Shown piece by piece: positions 1-6,928 of a stretch of 11,593 bases of DNA. The notes under the pieces were generated by a model. That model did no database searches, was not told where the DNA came from, and worked only from the letters and a program-made list of their open reading frames with translations. This DNA is from JBKPRX01 sp046734795 (GTDB lineage: Bacteria; Actinomycetota; Thermoleophilia; Gaiellales; Gaiellaceae): contig JBKPRX010000001.1 of NCBI GenBank assembly GCA_046734795.1, positions 1-11,593 of the forward strand. Reading direction: 5' to 3'. Both the position numbers and the translations under genes were made by a program. How positions within the stretch are numbered: position 1 is the first letter of the stretch; the number at the start of each line of letters is the position of its first letter.

Positions 1-647
1 AGTGCGTGCGGGGCGACGAACGTGACGACGAGAGCTTCGATGCCACGCACGAGCACCGGGCCGCCGTTCGACAGGTTGTAGGCAGTCGACCCGGCCGGCG
101 TCGCGCAGATCAGACCGTCGCACGGCACGCGCCCGAGATCCTCGCCGCCGACTGCCCACTCGAGCTCGACCATGCGGCCGAGCGTCGCGCTCGTGGCAAC
201 GACGTCGTTGATCGCCACATGCCGCTCGCCTGCGACCTCGAGCTCGGCGGTCGGCAGCTCGGCAATCTCGTATTCGCCTGCGAAGACACGCGCGACATCG
301 GTCTCGAGCGTCTCCGGTGCAACCGAAGCGAGAAAGCCGACGCGGCCGAAGTTGACGCCGATCACCGGAATGCCCGTACCGAGGAAACGTGCGAGCGCGC
401 GCAGCATCGTCCCGTCGCCGCCGAGCACGACCGCGATGTCGACGTCGAGCGGGTCGCCGTCGCCTGCGGCGACATCGTGCTTCTCGCGCTCGTCGGCCGG
501 GAAGCGGAGCTCGACACCATGCGCGGCCGCGACCGGCGCGAGACGTTCGAGCGCAGGACCGATCGTCTCCGCCTGTCCGTGGGTCAGGATCGTCGCGCGT
601 TCAATCGCGCGCGGCGAGTGCGTCGTCGATGCGATCGTCGAAGTCAT
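1..647 (-). CDS. nadK: NAD kinase, C-terminus cut off by window edge
   Basis: ATP (or polyphosphate)-dependent phosphorylation of NAD to NADP in the cytoplasm. The visible 215 codons contain the diagnostic GGDGT motif (VVLGGDGTMLRALA), the following GVNFGRVGFLA stretch, and the second signature TPAGSTAYNLSNGGP; the last residues visible are APHA, where family members continue with a short C-terminal segment. Known family members are about 280-300 residues, so roughly 65-80 are missing to the left. The chosen ATG at 647 gives a 47-base overlap with tlyA and a low-complexity leader (MTSTIASTTHSPRA) before the family-like start ERATILTHG. An ATT codon at 605-603, overlapping the tlyA stop as ATTGA, is an alternative start. 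Last visible gene of the nine-gene minus-strand run. Identity is very secure, the start less so. Confidence 0.95.
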   Translation of the reverse strand, partial: MTSTIASTTHSPRAIERATILTHGQAETIGPALERLAPVAAAHGVELRFPADEREKHDVAAGDGDPLDVDIAVVLGGDGTMLRALARFLGTGIPVIGVNFGRVGFLASVAPETLETDVARVFAGEYEIAELPTAELEVAGERHVAINDVVATSATLGRMVELEWAVGGEDLGRVPCDGLICATPAGSTAYNLSNGGPVLVRGIEALVVTFVAPHA

Positions 648-1374
648 CGGGCAGGCTCGGTCGGTCGCTCTGGCGGAGGTGAAGGAAGAACTCCCGGTTC
701 CCCTTCGGCCCGGGCAGGCCTGAGTCTACGACGCCCGCAACCTCCGCCCCCCAATCGACTGCGGCCCGGCCGACCTCTTGCAGCACGCGCCGGTGAATGG
801 CGGGATCGCGGACGACGCCGCCCTTGCCGACGTCCGCGCGACCTGCCTCGAACTGCGGCTTAACGAGCACAACCGCCTCCCAAGTCGGTGCCGCAAGTGC
901 GAGCACCGGCGGAAGGGCAGTTCGCACCGAGATGAACGAGACGTCGCAGACGACAAGCGCCGGCGCAAACGGCAGATCGCGCAGCTCACGCGCGTTCGTC
1001 CGCTCGAGCACCACGACGCGCGGATCCTCGCGCAGGCGTGGATGGAGCTGGCCGTAGCCGACGTCGACGGCGATCACTCGCCGCGCACCGCGCTGCAGCA
1101 GAACGTCGGTGAATCCGCCCGTCGATGCGCCCACATCGATGCAGTCGCGGCCTGCCGGTTCGACGGCGAAGACCTCGAGCGCGTGCGCGAGCTTCCGGCC
1201 GCCCCGCGAGACGTACTCGTCGCGCGCCGTCACGGTCAGCGGCGTGGTCTCGTCGATCTGCGTGCCCGGCTTGTCGTATCCGGGGACGAGACCTGCGAGC
1301 ACGAACGCCTGCGCTTGCGAGCGCGACTCCGCGAGGCCCCGTTCGACGAGCAGGACGTCGACGCGTTTCTTCAC
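601..1374 (-). CDS. tlyA: TlyA family rRNA 2'-O-methyltransferase (hemolysin-A-like)
   Basis: Predicted SAM-dependent 2'-O-methyltransferase of ribosomal RNA; characterised TlyA proteins methylate 23S C1920 and, in the longer type, also 16S C1409, which affects capreomycin sensitivity. The 257-residue protein has an N-terminal S4 RNA-binding domain (about 3-60, KKRVDVLLVERGLAESR) and an FtsJ-type methyltransferase domain with the SAM loop DVGASTGGFTD at 80-90. A K61/D144/K172/E228 set matches the family K-D-K-E tetrad in order, with 28- and 56-residue spacings as I recall for the mycobacterial enzyme. The start is GTG at 1374, which overlaps the upstream methyltransferase stop as GTGA and gives the usual KKRxDVLLVERGL beginning; an in-frame ATG at 1437 would add 21 Arg-rich residues inside the neighbour and is rejected. 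The short N-terminus suggests the TlyA-I (23S only) type, which is inference. Confidence 0.95.
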   Translation of the reverse strand: MKKRVDVLLVERGLAESRSQAQAFVLAGLVPGYDKPGTQIDETTPLTVTARDEYVSRGGRKLAHALEVFAVEPAGRDCIDVGASTGGFTDVLLQRGARRVIAVDVGYGQLHPRLREDPRVVVLERTNARELRDLPFAPALVVCDVSFISVRTALPPVLALAAPTWEAVVLVKPQFEAGRADVGKGGVVRDPAIHRRVLQEVGRAAVDWGAEVAGVVDSGLPGPKGNREFFLHLRQSDRPSLPDDFDDRIDDALAARD

Positions 1375-2120
1375 TTTCGCGAGCGCAGAATCGTGCGGTG
1401 ACCGTCGCCGAGCTCGGTTCCGTCCCAGCTGCCCCACGCGCCGTCGACCTCGAGGCCGGCAGCGTGCAGCATCGAGACGAGCTCGACCGCCGTGTAGCCG
1501 CGGATCGACGTCCGCCGCTCAGATCTCGATCCGTCGGCGCGCACGAACGTCCACGTCGAGTCGTGGCGGCCGCGGAGGTGGTCGTACGACCGCTCCTCGA
1601 GGAGAACCGTGCCGTCGTCGAACTGACGCCACTCCCGTGGGACGTAGTTCGGCGCGAGGGCAATCGGGTTGATCGTGTCGAGCAAGAAGCGGCCGCCGGA
1701 CACGAGCGCCCGCGCGACCGCTGCGAGCACGCGCTCGTCGTCAGCCTGGTGGTCGAAGTACCCGAACGAGCTGAAGACGCAGACGACGGCGTCGAAGGCG
1801 TCCTCGTCGGCGACGTCGCGCATGTCGCATCGGACGAGCTCGAGCGTCACTCCGGCCGCGTCGGCATCCGCTCGAGCGAGCTCGAGCGACCGCGGGCTGA
1901 GATCGACGCCCGTCACGCGACAGCCGCGGCGGGCAAGTGCGATCGCGATACGTCCGCGCCCACACGCGAGATCGAGCACGCGCGCGCCGTCACAAAGCGC
2001 GAGCTGCTCGACGACGAAGCCGGGCTGCTGCTCGGTCCATTCCGCGTCGCTCGGCAGAGCGAGGTAGTCGAGCCACTCGCCTTCGAAGAAGCCGTCGAAC
2101 CAGTCGGCGCGAGCGGTCAC
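1371..2120 (-). CDS. class I SAM-dependent methyltransferase, substrate unknown
   Basis: A 249-residue cytoplasmic methyltransferase of unknown substrate. The Rossmann SAM-binding core is clear: motif I LDLACGRGRIAIALA at 49-63, the acidic ribose-binding Asp in GVDLSPRSLELA at 71-82, RCDMRD at 97-102, and the post-motif FDAVVCVFSSFGYF at 109-122. The N-terminus (DWFDGFFEGEWLDYLAL) is aromatic-rich, as in many small-molecule or protein methyltransferases of the UbiE/YcgJ-like group. The start is GTG at 2120, overlapping the prenyl synthase stop as GTGA; its own stop overlaps tlyA the same way. It sits where Bacillus-type operons carry dxs, between ispA and tlyA, so a link to isoprenoid or ribosome metabolism is possible but only inferred from position. 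Confidence 0.9.
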   Translation of the reverse strand: MTARADWFDGFFEGEWLDYLALPSDAEWTEQQPGFVVEQLALCDGARVLDLACGRGRIAIALARRGCRVTGVDLSPRSLELARADADAAGVTLELVRCDMRDVADEDAFDAVVCVFSSFGYFDHQADDERVLAAVARALVSGGRFLLDTINPIALAPNYVPREWRQFDDGTVLLEERSYDHLRGRHDSTWTFVRADGSRSERRTSIRGYTAVELVSMLHAAGLEVDGAWGSWDGTELGDGHRTILRSRK

Positions 2121-2887
2121 GCCGTCCGGACGGCGAGATCGTCGACGATCGACGCGAGCACGTCTGTATCGGCGTCGATCTCGTCGAGCCGCGCACGTGC
2201 GCGGTCGGCCGCTTCGTCGGCGAGCTTCCGGGCGCCGTCCACTCCGTCGCTCGCGACGTAGCCGTCGCCGTCGAGGATGTCGTCGACGATCTGGAACAGG
2301 AGGCCGAGCTCGTCGCCGAACGCGCGCCACGAACGCTGCTCGAGCTCCGGAACGTCGGCAACCCAGAGCGCGAGGCCGACACACGCGGAGAACAGGCAGC
2401 CGGTCTTCAGGCGATGGAGCGTCGCCCGATCAGGTCCGGTGTCTGTGACATCGAGGTACTGGCCGCCGATCATGCCGAGTGTGGCCTGCGCCAGCTCGCG
2501 CGCCACGTGCGGCGTCGAGTACGAGAGCGCGAGCCGAAACGCCTCAGCGAGCAACGCGTCGCCGGCGAGAATCGCGACAGCCTCGCCGTACGCCGCCCAA
2601 GTGGACGGCTGGCCGCGCCGCTCCTCGTCGTTGTCAAGCGCGGGCAGATCGTCGTGCACGAGCGAGAAGCAATGGACGAGCTCGAGCGCGGCCGCCGCAG
2701 GCAACGCAGCTTCCGCTTCCGCACCGGCCGCCTCTGCGGTCGCAAGGCAGATCACCGGACGCACGCGCTTGCCCGGGCTCTCGACCGCATAGCGCACCGA
2801 CTCCGCCTGCCCATGCAGGTCGGGCGAGAGCGCGAGCTCACGGAGATACGACTCCGCCAGGACGCGCAGCTCGTCAGGCGCTCGCAT
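2117..2887 (-). CDS. ispA: polyprenyl (farnesyl/geranylgeranyl) diphosphate synthase
   Basis: Trans-prenyl diphosphate synthase that condenses IPP with allylic diphosphates, most likely giving farnesyl-PP. The 256-residue protein shows GKRVRP at 39-44, the first Asp-rich motif HDDLPALD (D79, D80, D85, with the two-residue Leu-Pro insertion of bacterial FPP synthases), RRG at 90-92, HRLKTG at 158-163, GGQYLDV at 141-147 and the second motif DDILD at 202-206. The residue five before the first Asp is Phe, which usually limits product length to C15. It is about 40 residues shorter than typical IspA, and the stretch after DDILD lacks the usual K-S/T-TYP segment, going directly into an Ala/Arg-rich helix. 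The ATG start overlaps the xseB-like stop by 14 bases. Enzyme class is secure; product length is inference. Confidence 0.92.
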   Translation of the reverse strand: MRAPDELRVLAESYLRELALSPDLHGQAESVRYAVESPGKRVRPVICLATAEAAGAEAEAALPAAAALELVHCFSLVHDDLPALDNDEERRGQPSTWAAYGEAVAILAGDALLAEAFRLALSYSTPHVARELAQATLGMIGGQYLDVTDTGPDRATLHRLKTGCLFSACVGLALWVADVPELEQRSWRAFGDELGLLFQIVDDILDGDGYVASDGVDGARKLADEAADRARARLDEIDADTDVLASIVDDLAVRTA

Positions 2888-3083
2888 CGGCCTCGCTCTC
2901 GCGTTGTGCGCGTTGCAGCTCTTCCTCGACCTGCTTCGCGAGCTCGGCCAACCGGTCGAGCACCTCGAGCGCCTTGTCGGGGTCGCTGCCCGCGGCGACG
3001 CGCTCGAGCTCGGCGCGCGTCGCCTCGACCTCCGCGAGGAGCTGCTCGGCGCGCGTGATCGCGTCGTCGGCGCCGGCGCTCAT
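2874..3083 (-). CDS. xseB: exodeoxyribonuclease VII small subunit-like protein
   Basis: A 69-residue, almost wholly helical protein (heptad-like E/L/A/R pattern over about 10-62), the size of XseB, the small subunit that joins several copies to XseA to form exonuclease VII. Similarity to XseB is in pattern: an AEQLLAEVEATRAELERV helix, a short turn around GSDPD, then KALEVLDRLAELAKQVEEEL, where XseB has EEALxLYExGxxLxxxCxxxL. The turn lacks the usual Leu-rich LPLEE-type sequence, so this is not a perfect match. Position supports the call: Bacillus-type operons have xseB directly before ispA. No xseA is visible here, nusB being directly upstream. ATG start with ATGA overlap onto the nusB stop. 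It could instead be a lineage-specific coiled-coil protein. Confidence 0.6.
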   Translation of the reverse strand: MSAGADDAITRAEQLLAEVEATRAELERVAAGSDPDKALEVLDRLAELAKQVEEELQRAQRESEADASA

Positions 3084-3466
3084 ACGGCTTCTCGATCCTT
3101 GGCGATCCGTCCGAGGATTCCGTTGACGAGACGTCCGGCCTCGTCGGAGGCGCCGTAGCGCTTGGCGAGCGTTACCGCTTCGTCGATCGCGACCTCGACC
3201 GGCACCTCGTCGCCGTCGAGCTCGTGAATCGCGACGCGCAGCACGTTTCGCTCCACCGCACCGAGGCGGTCGGCGGTCCACTCGTCGGCAGCCGCGGTGA
3301 TGCGCGCGTCGAGCGTCTCCGACGCGGCGGCCACCCCTTCGGCGATGCTGCGTGCGTACTCGTCGACTTCGCCTTCGTAGAGCTCGCCGAGTGGCCTGCC
3401 GGTCACGTCGGACTGGTAGAGCAGGAACACAGCCGCGCGTCGCGCCTCTCGCCGGGAGAGCGTCAT
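3080..3466 (-). CDS. nusB: transcription antitermination factor NusB
   Basis: Antitermination factor that pairs with NusE (ribosomal protein S10) on boxA RNA, chiefly for rRNA operon transcription. The 128-residue all-helical protein has the family opening SRREARRAAVFLLYQSD (4-20), DRLGAVERNVLRVAIHEL (67-84) and the C-terminal signature PVEVAIDEAVTLAKRYG, then VNGILGRI (115-122). It is slightly shorter than the usual 130-150 residues. The ATG at 3466 overlaps the preceding stop as TGATG and has a strong Shine-Dalgarno (AGGAGG, seven bases upstream) inside the previous gene; an upstream in-frame start at 3517 would add Arg-rich residues and has no support. Sits between the Asp23 gene and the xseB-like gene, as yqhY-nusB in Bacillus, but without folD and xseA following. 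Confidence 0.95.
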   Translation of the reverse strand: MTLSRREARRAAVFLLYQSDVTGRPLGELYEGEVDEYARSIAEGVAAASETLDARITAAADEWTADRLGAVERNVLRVAIHELDGDEVPVEVAIDEAVTLAKRYGASDEAGRLVNGILGRIAKDREAV

Positions 3467-3765
3467 CACCCGACCTCCTCCACCATGACGTCGACGCTCT
3501 CGACTTGCGCGTCGCACATCTGCGCCAGCGCCTCTGCAACGCGCGACTGCACCGCGCGTGCGGTCTCAGGCAGAACCGTTCCATGGGAAACGGCGAGAGC
3601 GAGCGACGCTCGAACGCGTCCGCCCTCGAGGGTGACGTCGACGTTGCGGCGAGGCCGGCGAACGCGCACTGCGTCGACGGACTCCGCCGCCCTCACGACG
3701 ATTTGGGTCAAGACCGAATCTGCCACGGTGACATTCCCGGTGGGATCTTCGACGATCACGGTCAT
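3466..3765 (-). CDS. Asp23/Gls24 family protein (YqhY-type)
   Basis: A 99-residue Asp23/Gls24 (DUF322) domain protein with no signal peptide or membrane segment. The family pattern is visible: beta-rich N-terminus MTVIVEDPTGNVTVAD, ADSVLTQIVVRAAESVDAV (15-33), NVDVTLEGGRVRASLALAVSHG (41-62), and the helical/beta tail AVQSRVAEALAQMC...VESVDVMVEE (71-97). The context accC-this-nusB is exactly that of Bacillus yqhY, whose product is genetically linked to control of acetyl-CoA carboxylase activity. I infer a similar regulatory role on the acyl-CoA carboxylase encoded just upstream. The start ATG overlaps the accC stop as ATGA; the stop overlaps nusB as TGATG. Confidence 0.88.
   Translation of the reverse strand: MTVIVEDPTGNVTVADSVLTQIVVRAAESVDAVRVRRPRRNVDVTLEGGRVRASLALAVSHGTVLPETARAVQSRVAEALAQMCDAQVESVDVMVEEVG
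3472..3479 (-). promoter_or_regulatory. Shine-Dalgarno for nusB inside the upstream gene
   Basis: On the minus strand GGAGGAGG lies seven bases before the nusB ATG, inside the last codons of the Asp23-family gene (GTG GAG GAG GTC GGG TGA). It fixes the nusB start at 3466 and shows that nusB can be initiated independently as well as by coupling from the overlapping stop. Confidence 0.75.
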
Positions 3766-5120
3766 CGTTGCGTGAGCGCCGGCAGTTGCGCGGCCATGTC
3801 GTCGAGGAAGGAGGTCGAGTAGTCGCCGCTTCGGAACTCGGCCGAGGCGAGGATCTCGATTGCGACCTCGCGTGTCGTCGGGACCCCTTCGACCTCGAGC
3901 TCGTGCAACGCGCGCAGGGCGCGCTCGATCGCCGCCGGACGCGTCTCGTCCCACACGATCAGCTTCGCGATCAACGAGTCGTAGTTCGGTGAGATCGTCG
4001 TCCCTTCCTCGACGAATGTGTCGACGCGAACGCCAGGCCCGAGAGGCGGCCGCCAGCGCGTGAGCGTGCCGGGCGCGGGGGCGAACGCGCGGGCCGGATC
4101 CTCCGCGTTGATGCGAATCTCGATCGCGTGCCCCGCTCGCGGCGCTCGGCCGCTGAGCCGAAGCCGCTCTCCCGCTGCGATCGCAAGCTGCTGCCGCACG
4201 AGGTCGAGCCTCGTCACGAGCTCGGTCACCGGATGCTCGACCTGCAGGCGCGCGTTCAGCTCGATGAAGGAGAACGCGCCGTCGGCGCCGAGGAGAAACT
4301 CGAACGTGCCTGCGTTCTGGTAGCCGATCGCCTTGCACGCGCGCTCGACGGTTTCCTCCATCGCCTCGCGCGTCTCGGCATCGAGCGCAGGCGACGGCGA
4401 TTCCTCGACGAGCTTCTGGTGCCGCCGCTGGATCGAGCACTCGCGCTCTCCAAGCGTCAGCACGTTGCCTTGCGAGTCGCAGAGAACCTGGACCTCGACG
4501 TGGCGCGCGCGCTCGATCACCTTCTCCAGGTACACCGCGCCGCTTCCGAACGCGGCCTGCGCCTCCGCGGCTGCCTGCGCGTAGGCGCTCTCGAGCTCTG
4601 CCGGACCGTCGACGCGGCGCATGCCGCGGCCACCGCCGCCTGCGGCGGCCTTCAGGAGCAGCGGAAAGCCGAGCTCGCGGCCGAGCGTCTGCGCCTCCTC
4701 GAACGAGACGGGCTGCTCGCTGCCGGGAACGAGCGGCACGTTCGCCGCAGCGAGCTCCGCTTTCGCGCGCACCTTGTTGCCCATCCGCGCCATCACGTCA
4801 GCGTCGGGCCCGACGAACACGAGGTCGTTGCTCGTGCACGCGTGAACGAACTCAGGATTCTCCGAGAGGAAGCCGTAGCCGGGATGCACGGCCTCGCAGC
4901 TCGTGGTCTTCGCAGCGGCGACGATCGCGGGGATGTTGAGGTAGCTCTGCGTCGCGGGCGGCGGGCCGATACGCACTGCGCGGTCGGCGAGCCGCGTATG
5001 CAACGCGCCTTCGTCCGCAGTCGAGTACACCGCGACGGATTCGATGCCGAGCTCCTTCAGCGCGCGGATGACGCGCACGGCGATCTCGCCGCGGTTCGCT
5101 ACGAGGACACGCGAGAACAT
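3762..5120 (-). CDS. accC: biotin carboxylase subunit (acetyl-CoA/acyl-CoA carboxylase)
   Basis: ATP-dependent carboxylation of the biotin on the carrier protein with bicarbonate, first half-reaction of acetyl-CoA or related carboxylases. The 452-residue protein has the full family length and order: N-terminal FSRVLVANRGEIAVRVIRA, HPGYGFLSENPEF (79-91), ATP-grasp glycine loop GGGGRGM (161-167), ERARHVEVQVL (203-213), GERECSIQRRHQKLVEE with catalytic K236, and FIELNARLQVEHPVTE (285-300) holding E287, N289 and R291. The one departure in that motif is Ala for the usual Thr at 290. The C-terminal domain (RINAEDP, SPNYDSLIAKLI) is intact. The start ATG overlaps the upstream fusion gene's stop as TGATG, so AccC and its probable carrier are made together. 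Confidence 0.97.
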   Translation of the reverse strand: MFSRVLVANRGEIAVRVIRALKELGIESVAVYSTADEGALHTRLADRAVRIGPPPATQSYLNIPAIVAAAKTTSCEAVHPGYGFLSENPEFVHACTSNDLVFVGPDADVMARMGNKVRAKAELAAANVPLVPGSEQPVSFEEAQTLGRELGFPLLLKAAAGGGGRGMRRVDGPAELESAYAQAAAEAQAAFGSGAVYLEKVIERARHVEVQVLCDSQGNVLTLGERECSIQRRHQKLVEESPSPALDAETREAMEETVERACKAIGYQNAGTFEFLLGADGAFSFIELNARLQVEHPVTELVTRLDLVRQQLAIAAGERLRLSGRAPRAGHAIEIRINAEDPARAFAPAPGTLTRWRPPLGPGVRVDTFVEEGTTISPNYDSLIAKLIVWDETRPAAIERALRALHELEVEGVPTTREVAIEILASAEFRSGDYSTSFLDDMAAQLPALTQR

Positions 5121-6928
5121 CAGACGGCGTCGAGCGGGCGACCCGGCAGAGGCTCGAGCTCGAAGAGCAGCTGGCCGAACTCGACCGGCTCCGCATTGCC
5201 CACATGGATCCCGCGCACCACCGCGTCGATCTCGGCCTTCACCTCGTTCATCAGCTTCATCGCCTCGAGGATGCACAGCGTTTGCCCGGCCGCGACTGCG
5301 TCGCCCTCTTGGACGAACGGCGAGGCTCCGGGCTCGGGGGCGCGGTAGAACGTGCCGACCATCGGCGACTCGATGCGCACGAGCCCGTTCGTCGGGATCG
5401 CTGCGGCCGAGGCGATCGCCGGCTCCGCAGGGGCGAGTGGCCCGGCCGGCGGCAGATCGGTCTCGTCGGCGGTGCGTCGCACCGAGATGCGCATGTCGCC
5501 CTCGTCGACCGTGACCTCGCCGATCCCGGTCTCCTGGACGATGCGCACGATCTCGCGGATGCGCTCTGTGCGGCTCTGGTCGACTCCGGCGAGCGCGTCG
5601 TCGTCTCGGCTTGCACGACCTCGAATCGCTCGCAGCAGCTGTTCGGCATCCTCGCCGAAGAGACCGAGCAGCAAAAGCTCCTCCTCGCTCGATGCGAGTC
5701 CGCCCGCGTGCGCACGCACCTCGCGAAGAGTCGGGGCGTCGACGCTCTCGACGCTGTCCGGATCGGTCGTGAGCGTCACGGCGCGATGAACGGCGGGATC
5801 GATCTGACCGGGCGGCGTGCCGAAGCGTCCCTCGACGAGCGCACGCAGTTCGTCGACGACGGTGACGTAACGGCTCGCCGAGAGGACGTTGAGCAGTGCT
5901 TGCGAGGCGAGAATCTGGCCGATCGGCGGCGCCAGCGGCGGCCACCCGGCTTCGGCGCGGATGCGCTCGAGCTCGCCCAGCGTCTCGTCGAGCCGATCCG
6001 AAGAGCCCGAGCCGCGGAGGTTCTGCTCGAGTGCCGCAACGAGCCCGGCGGGCAGGTCGTGCTGCGCAGCGCGTACCGCGATACCGGGCGCGACAGGCTG
6101 GACGGGTTGGTCGCCGATGTGCTCGTCGATCAAGTCCGCGGCCTCCCAGAGCTTCGCGACGTCGACCAGCGGATCGAGGCCAACCGCGCAGAGCGCGTCG
6201 GCGATCACCTCGCCCGACACGCGGTGCACCGTCAACGCGAGCGGATACACCGAGCACGCGATCACCTGCGCGCCGGCCTGCGCCGCGGCGAGCGCCGATG
6301 CGAACGCGGTTCCGCTCGCTCCCTGCAAGTACACGCCGACGGGCAAGCCGCTCGCCTCCGCGAGCGAACGAACGAGCTCGTCTGCCTTGTGCGGTTGCAG
6401 CGCGCCGGTCGGGTCGTGAAGGAGGACGCGAACCGCGCCGAGCTCGGGCAGCTGCCGCGCGCGCTCGAGCAGCACGTCGGTCTCGCCGGTTCGACCGGGG
6501 CTGTAGACGAGGCCGGCTTCGAAGTCACGCTCGGCCGCGACGATCGCTTCGGCGGCTTCACGCAGGTTCGACACGTCGTTGAGCGGATCGTGAAGCCGGA
6601 AGACATCGATGCCGCTCTCGGCGGCCGAGGCGACGAACCGTCGGCTGAAGTCGCCGTCGACCGGCCGCGAGCCGACGAGGAAACGTCCACGGAGCGCAAG
6701 CCCGAGCGGCGTCTTCGTACGCGCCTTCAGCGCGCGGATTCGCTCCCACGGGCTCTCGACGCCGCGCCGCACGGCGGTGTCGAAGCAGCCGCCGCCCGAG
6801 ACCTCGAGGTACGCGAAGCCCGCGCCGTCGAGAACCTCGGCGATCCGGAGTTGCTCCGCAGTCGGGACAAGTCCTGCGAGCGGCTCTTGCCCCAGCAGCC
6901 TGATCGTCGTGTCGACGAGGCTCGGCAT
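5120..6928 (-). CDS. accB: degenerate carboxyltransferase domain fused to biotin carboxyl carrier (AccB)
   Basis: A 602-residue biotin protein, against about 150-180 for ordinary AccB. Residues 1-270 resemble the carboxyltransferase domain of pyruvate carboxylase/oxaloacetate decarboxylase alpha (VDTTIR, FAYLEVSGGGCFD, LALRGRFLVG, GIDVFRLHDPLND), and 280-440 the following conserved carboxylase domain (PPIGQILASQALLNVL). Residues 452-485 match the N-terminal helix-strand of ACC-type AccB. An Ala/Pro linker leads to the biotinyl domain (515-592) with the ACC-specific thumb MVGTFYRAPEPGASPF and biotin lysine K558 in EAMKLMNEV. In ungapped alignment the transferase metal ligands are gone: Asp of LRDAHQ is L11, the carbamylated Lys is H171, HxH is Y200/Q202, and the catalytic Thr is A204. 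It should accept carboxyl groups from AccC; the transferase part is probably inactive and structural (inference). The ATG at 6928 begins the family alignment. Confidence 0.9.
   Translation of the reverse strand: MPSLVDTTIRLLGQEPLAGLVPTAEQLRIAEVLDGAGFAYLEVSGGGCFDTAVRRGVESPWERIRALKARTKTPLGLALRGRFLVGSRPVDGDFSRRFVASAAESGIDVFRLHDPLNDVSNLREAAEAIVAAERDFEAGLVYSPGRTGETDVLLERARQLPELGAVRVLLHDPTGALQPHKADELVRSLAEASGLPVGVYLQGASGTAFASALAAAQAGAQVIACSVYPLALTVHRVSGEVIADALCAVGLDPLVDVAKLWEAADLIDEHIGDQPVQPVAPGIAVRAAQHDLPAGLVAALEQNLRGSGSSDRLDETLGELERIRAEAGWPPLAPPIGQILASQALLNVLSASRYVTVVDELRALVEGRFGTPPGQIDPAVHRAVTLTTDPDSVESVDAPTLREVRAHAGGLASSEEELLLLGLFGEDAEQLLRAIRGRASRDDDALAGVDQSRTERIREIVRIVQETGIGEVTVDEGDMRISVRRTADETDLPPAGPLAPAEPAIASAAAIPTNGLVRIESPMVGTFYRAPEPGASPFVQEGDAVAAGQTLCILEAMKLMNEVKAEIDAVVRGIHVGNAEPVEFGQLLFELEPLPGRPLDAV

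Noticed and set aside
6..863. Long plus-strand open frame of 285 codons opposite nadK and tlyA
   Set aside because: Arg/Asp-rich composition without motifs; it is the antisense shadow of two firmly identified genes in GC-rich DNA.
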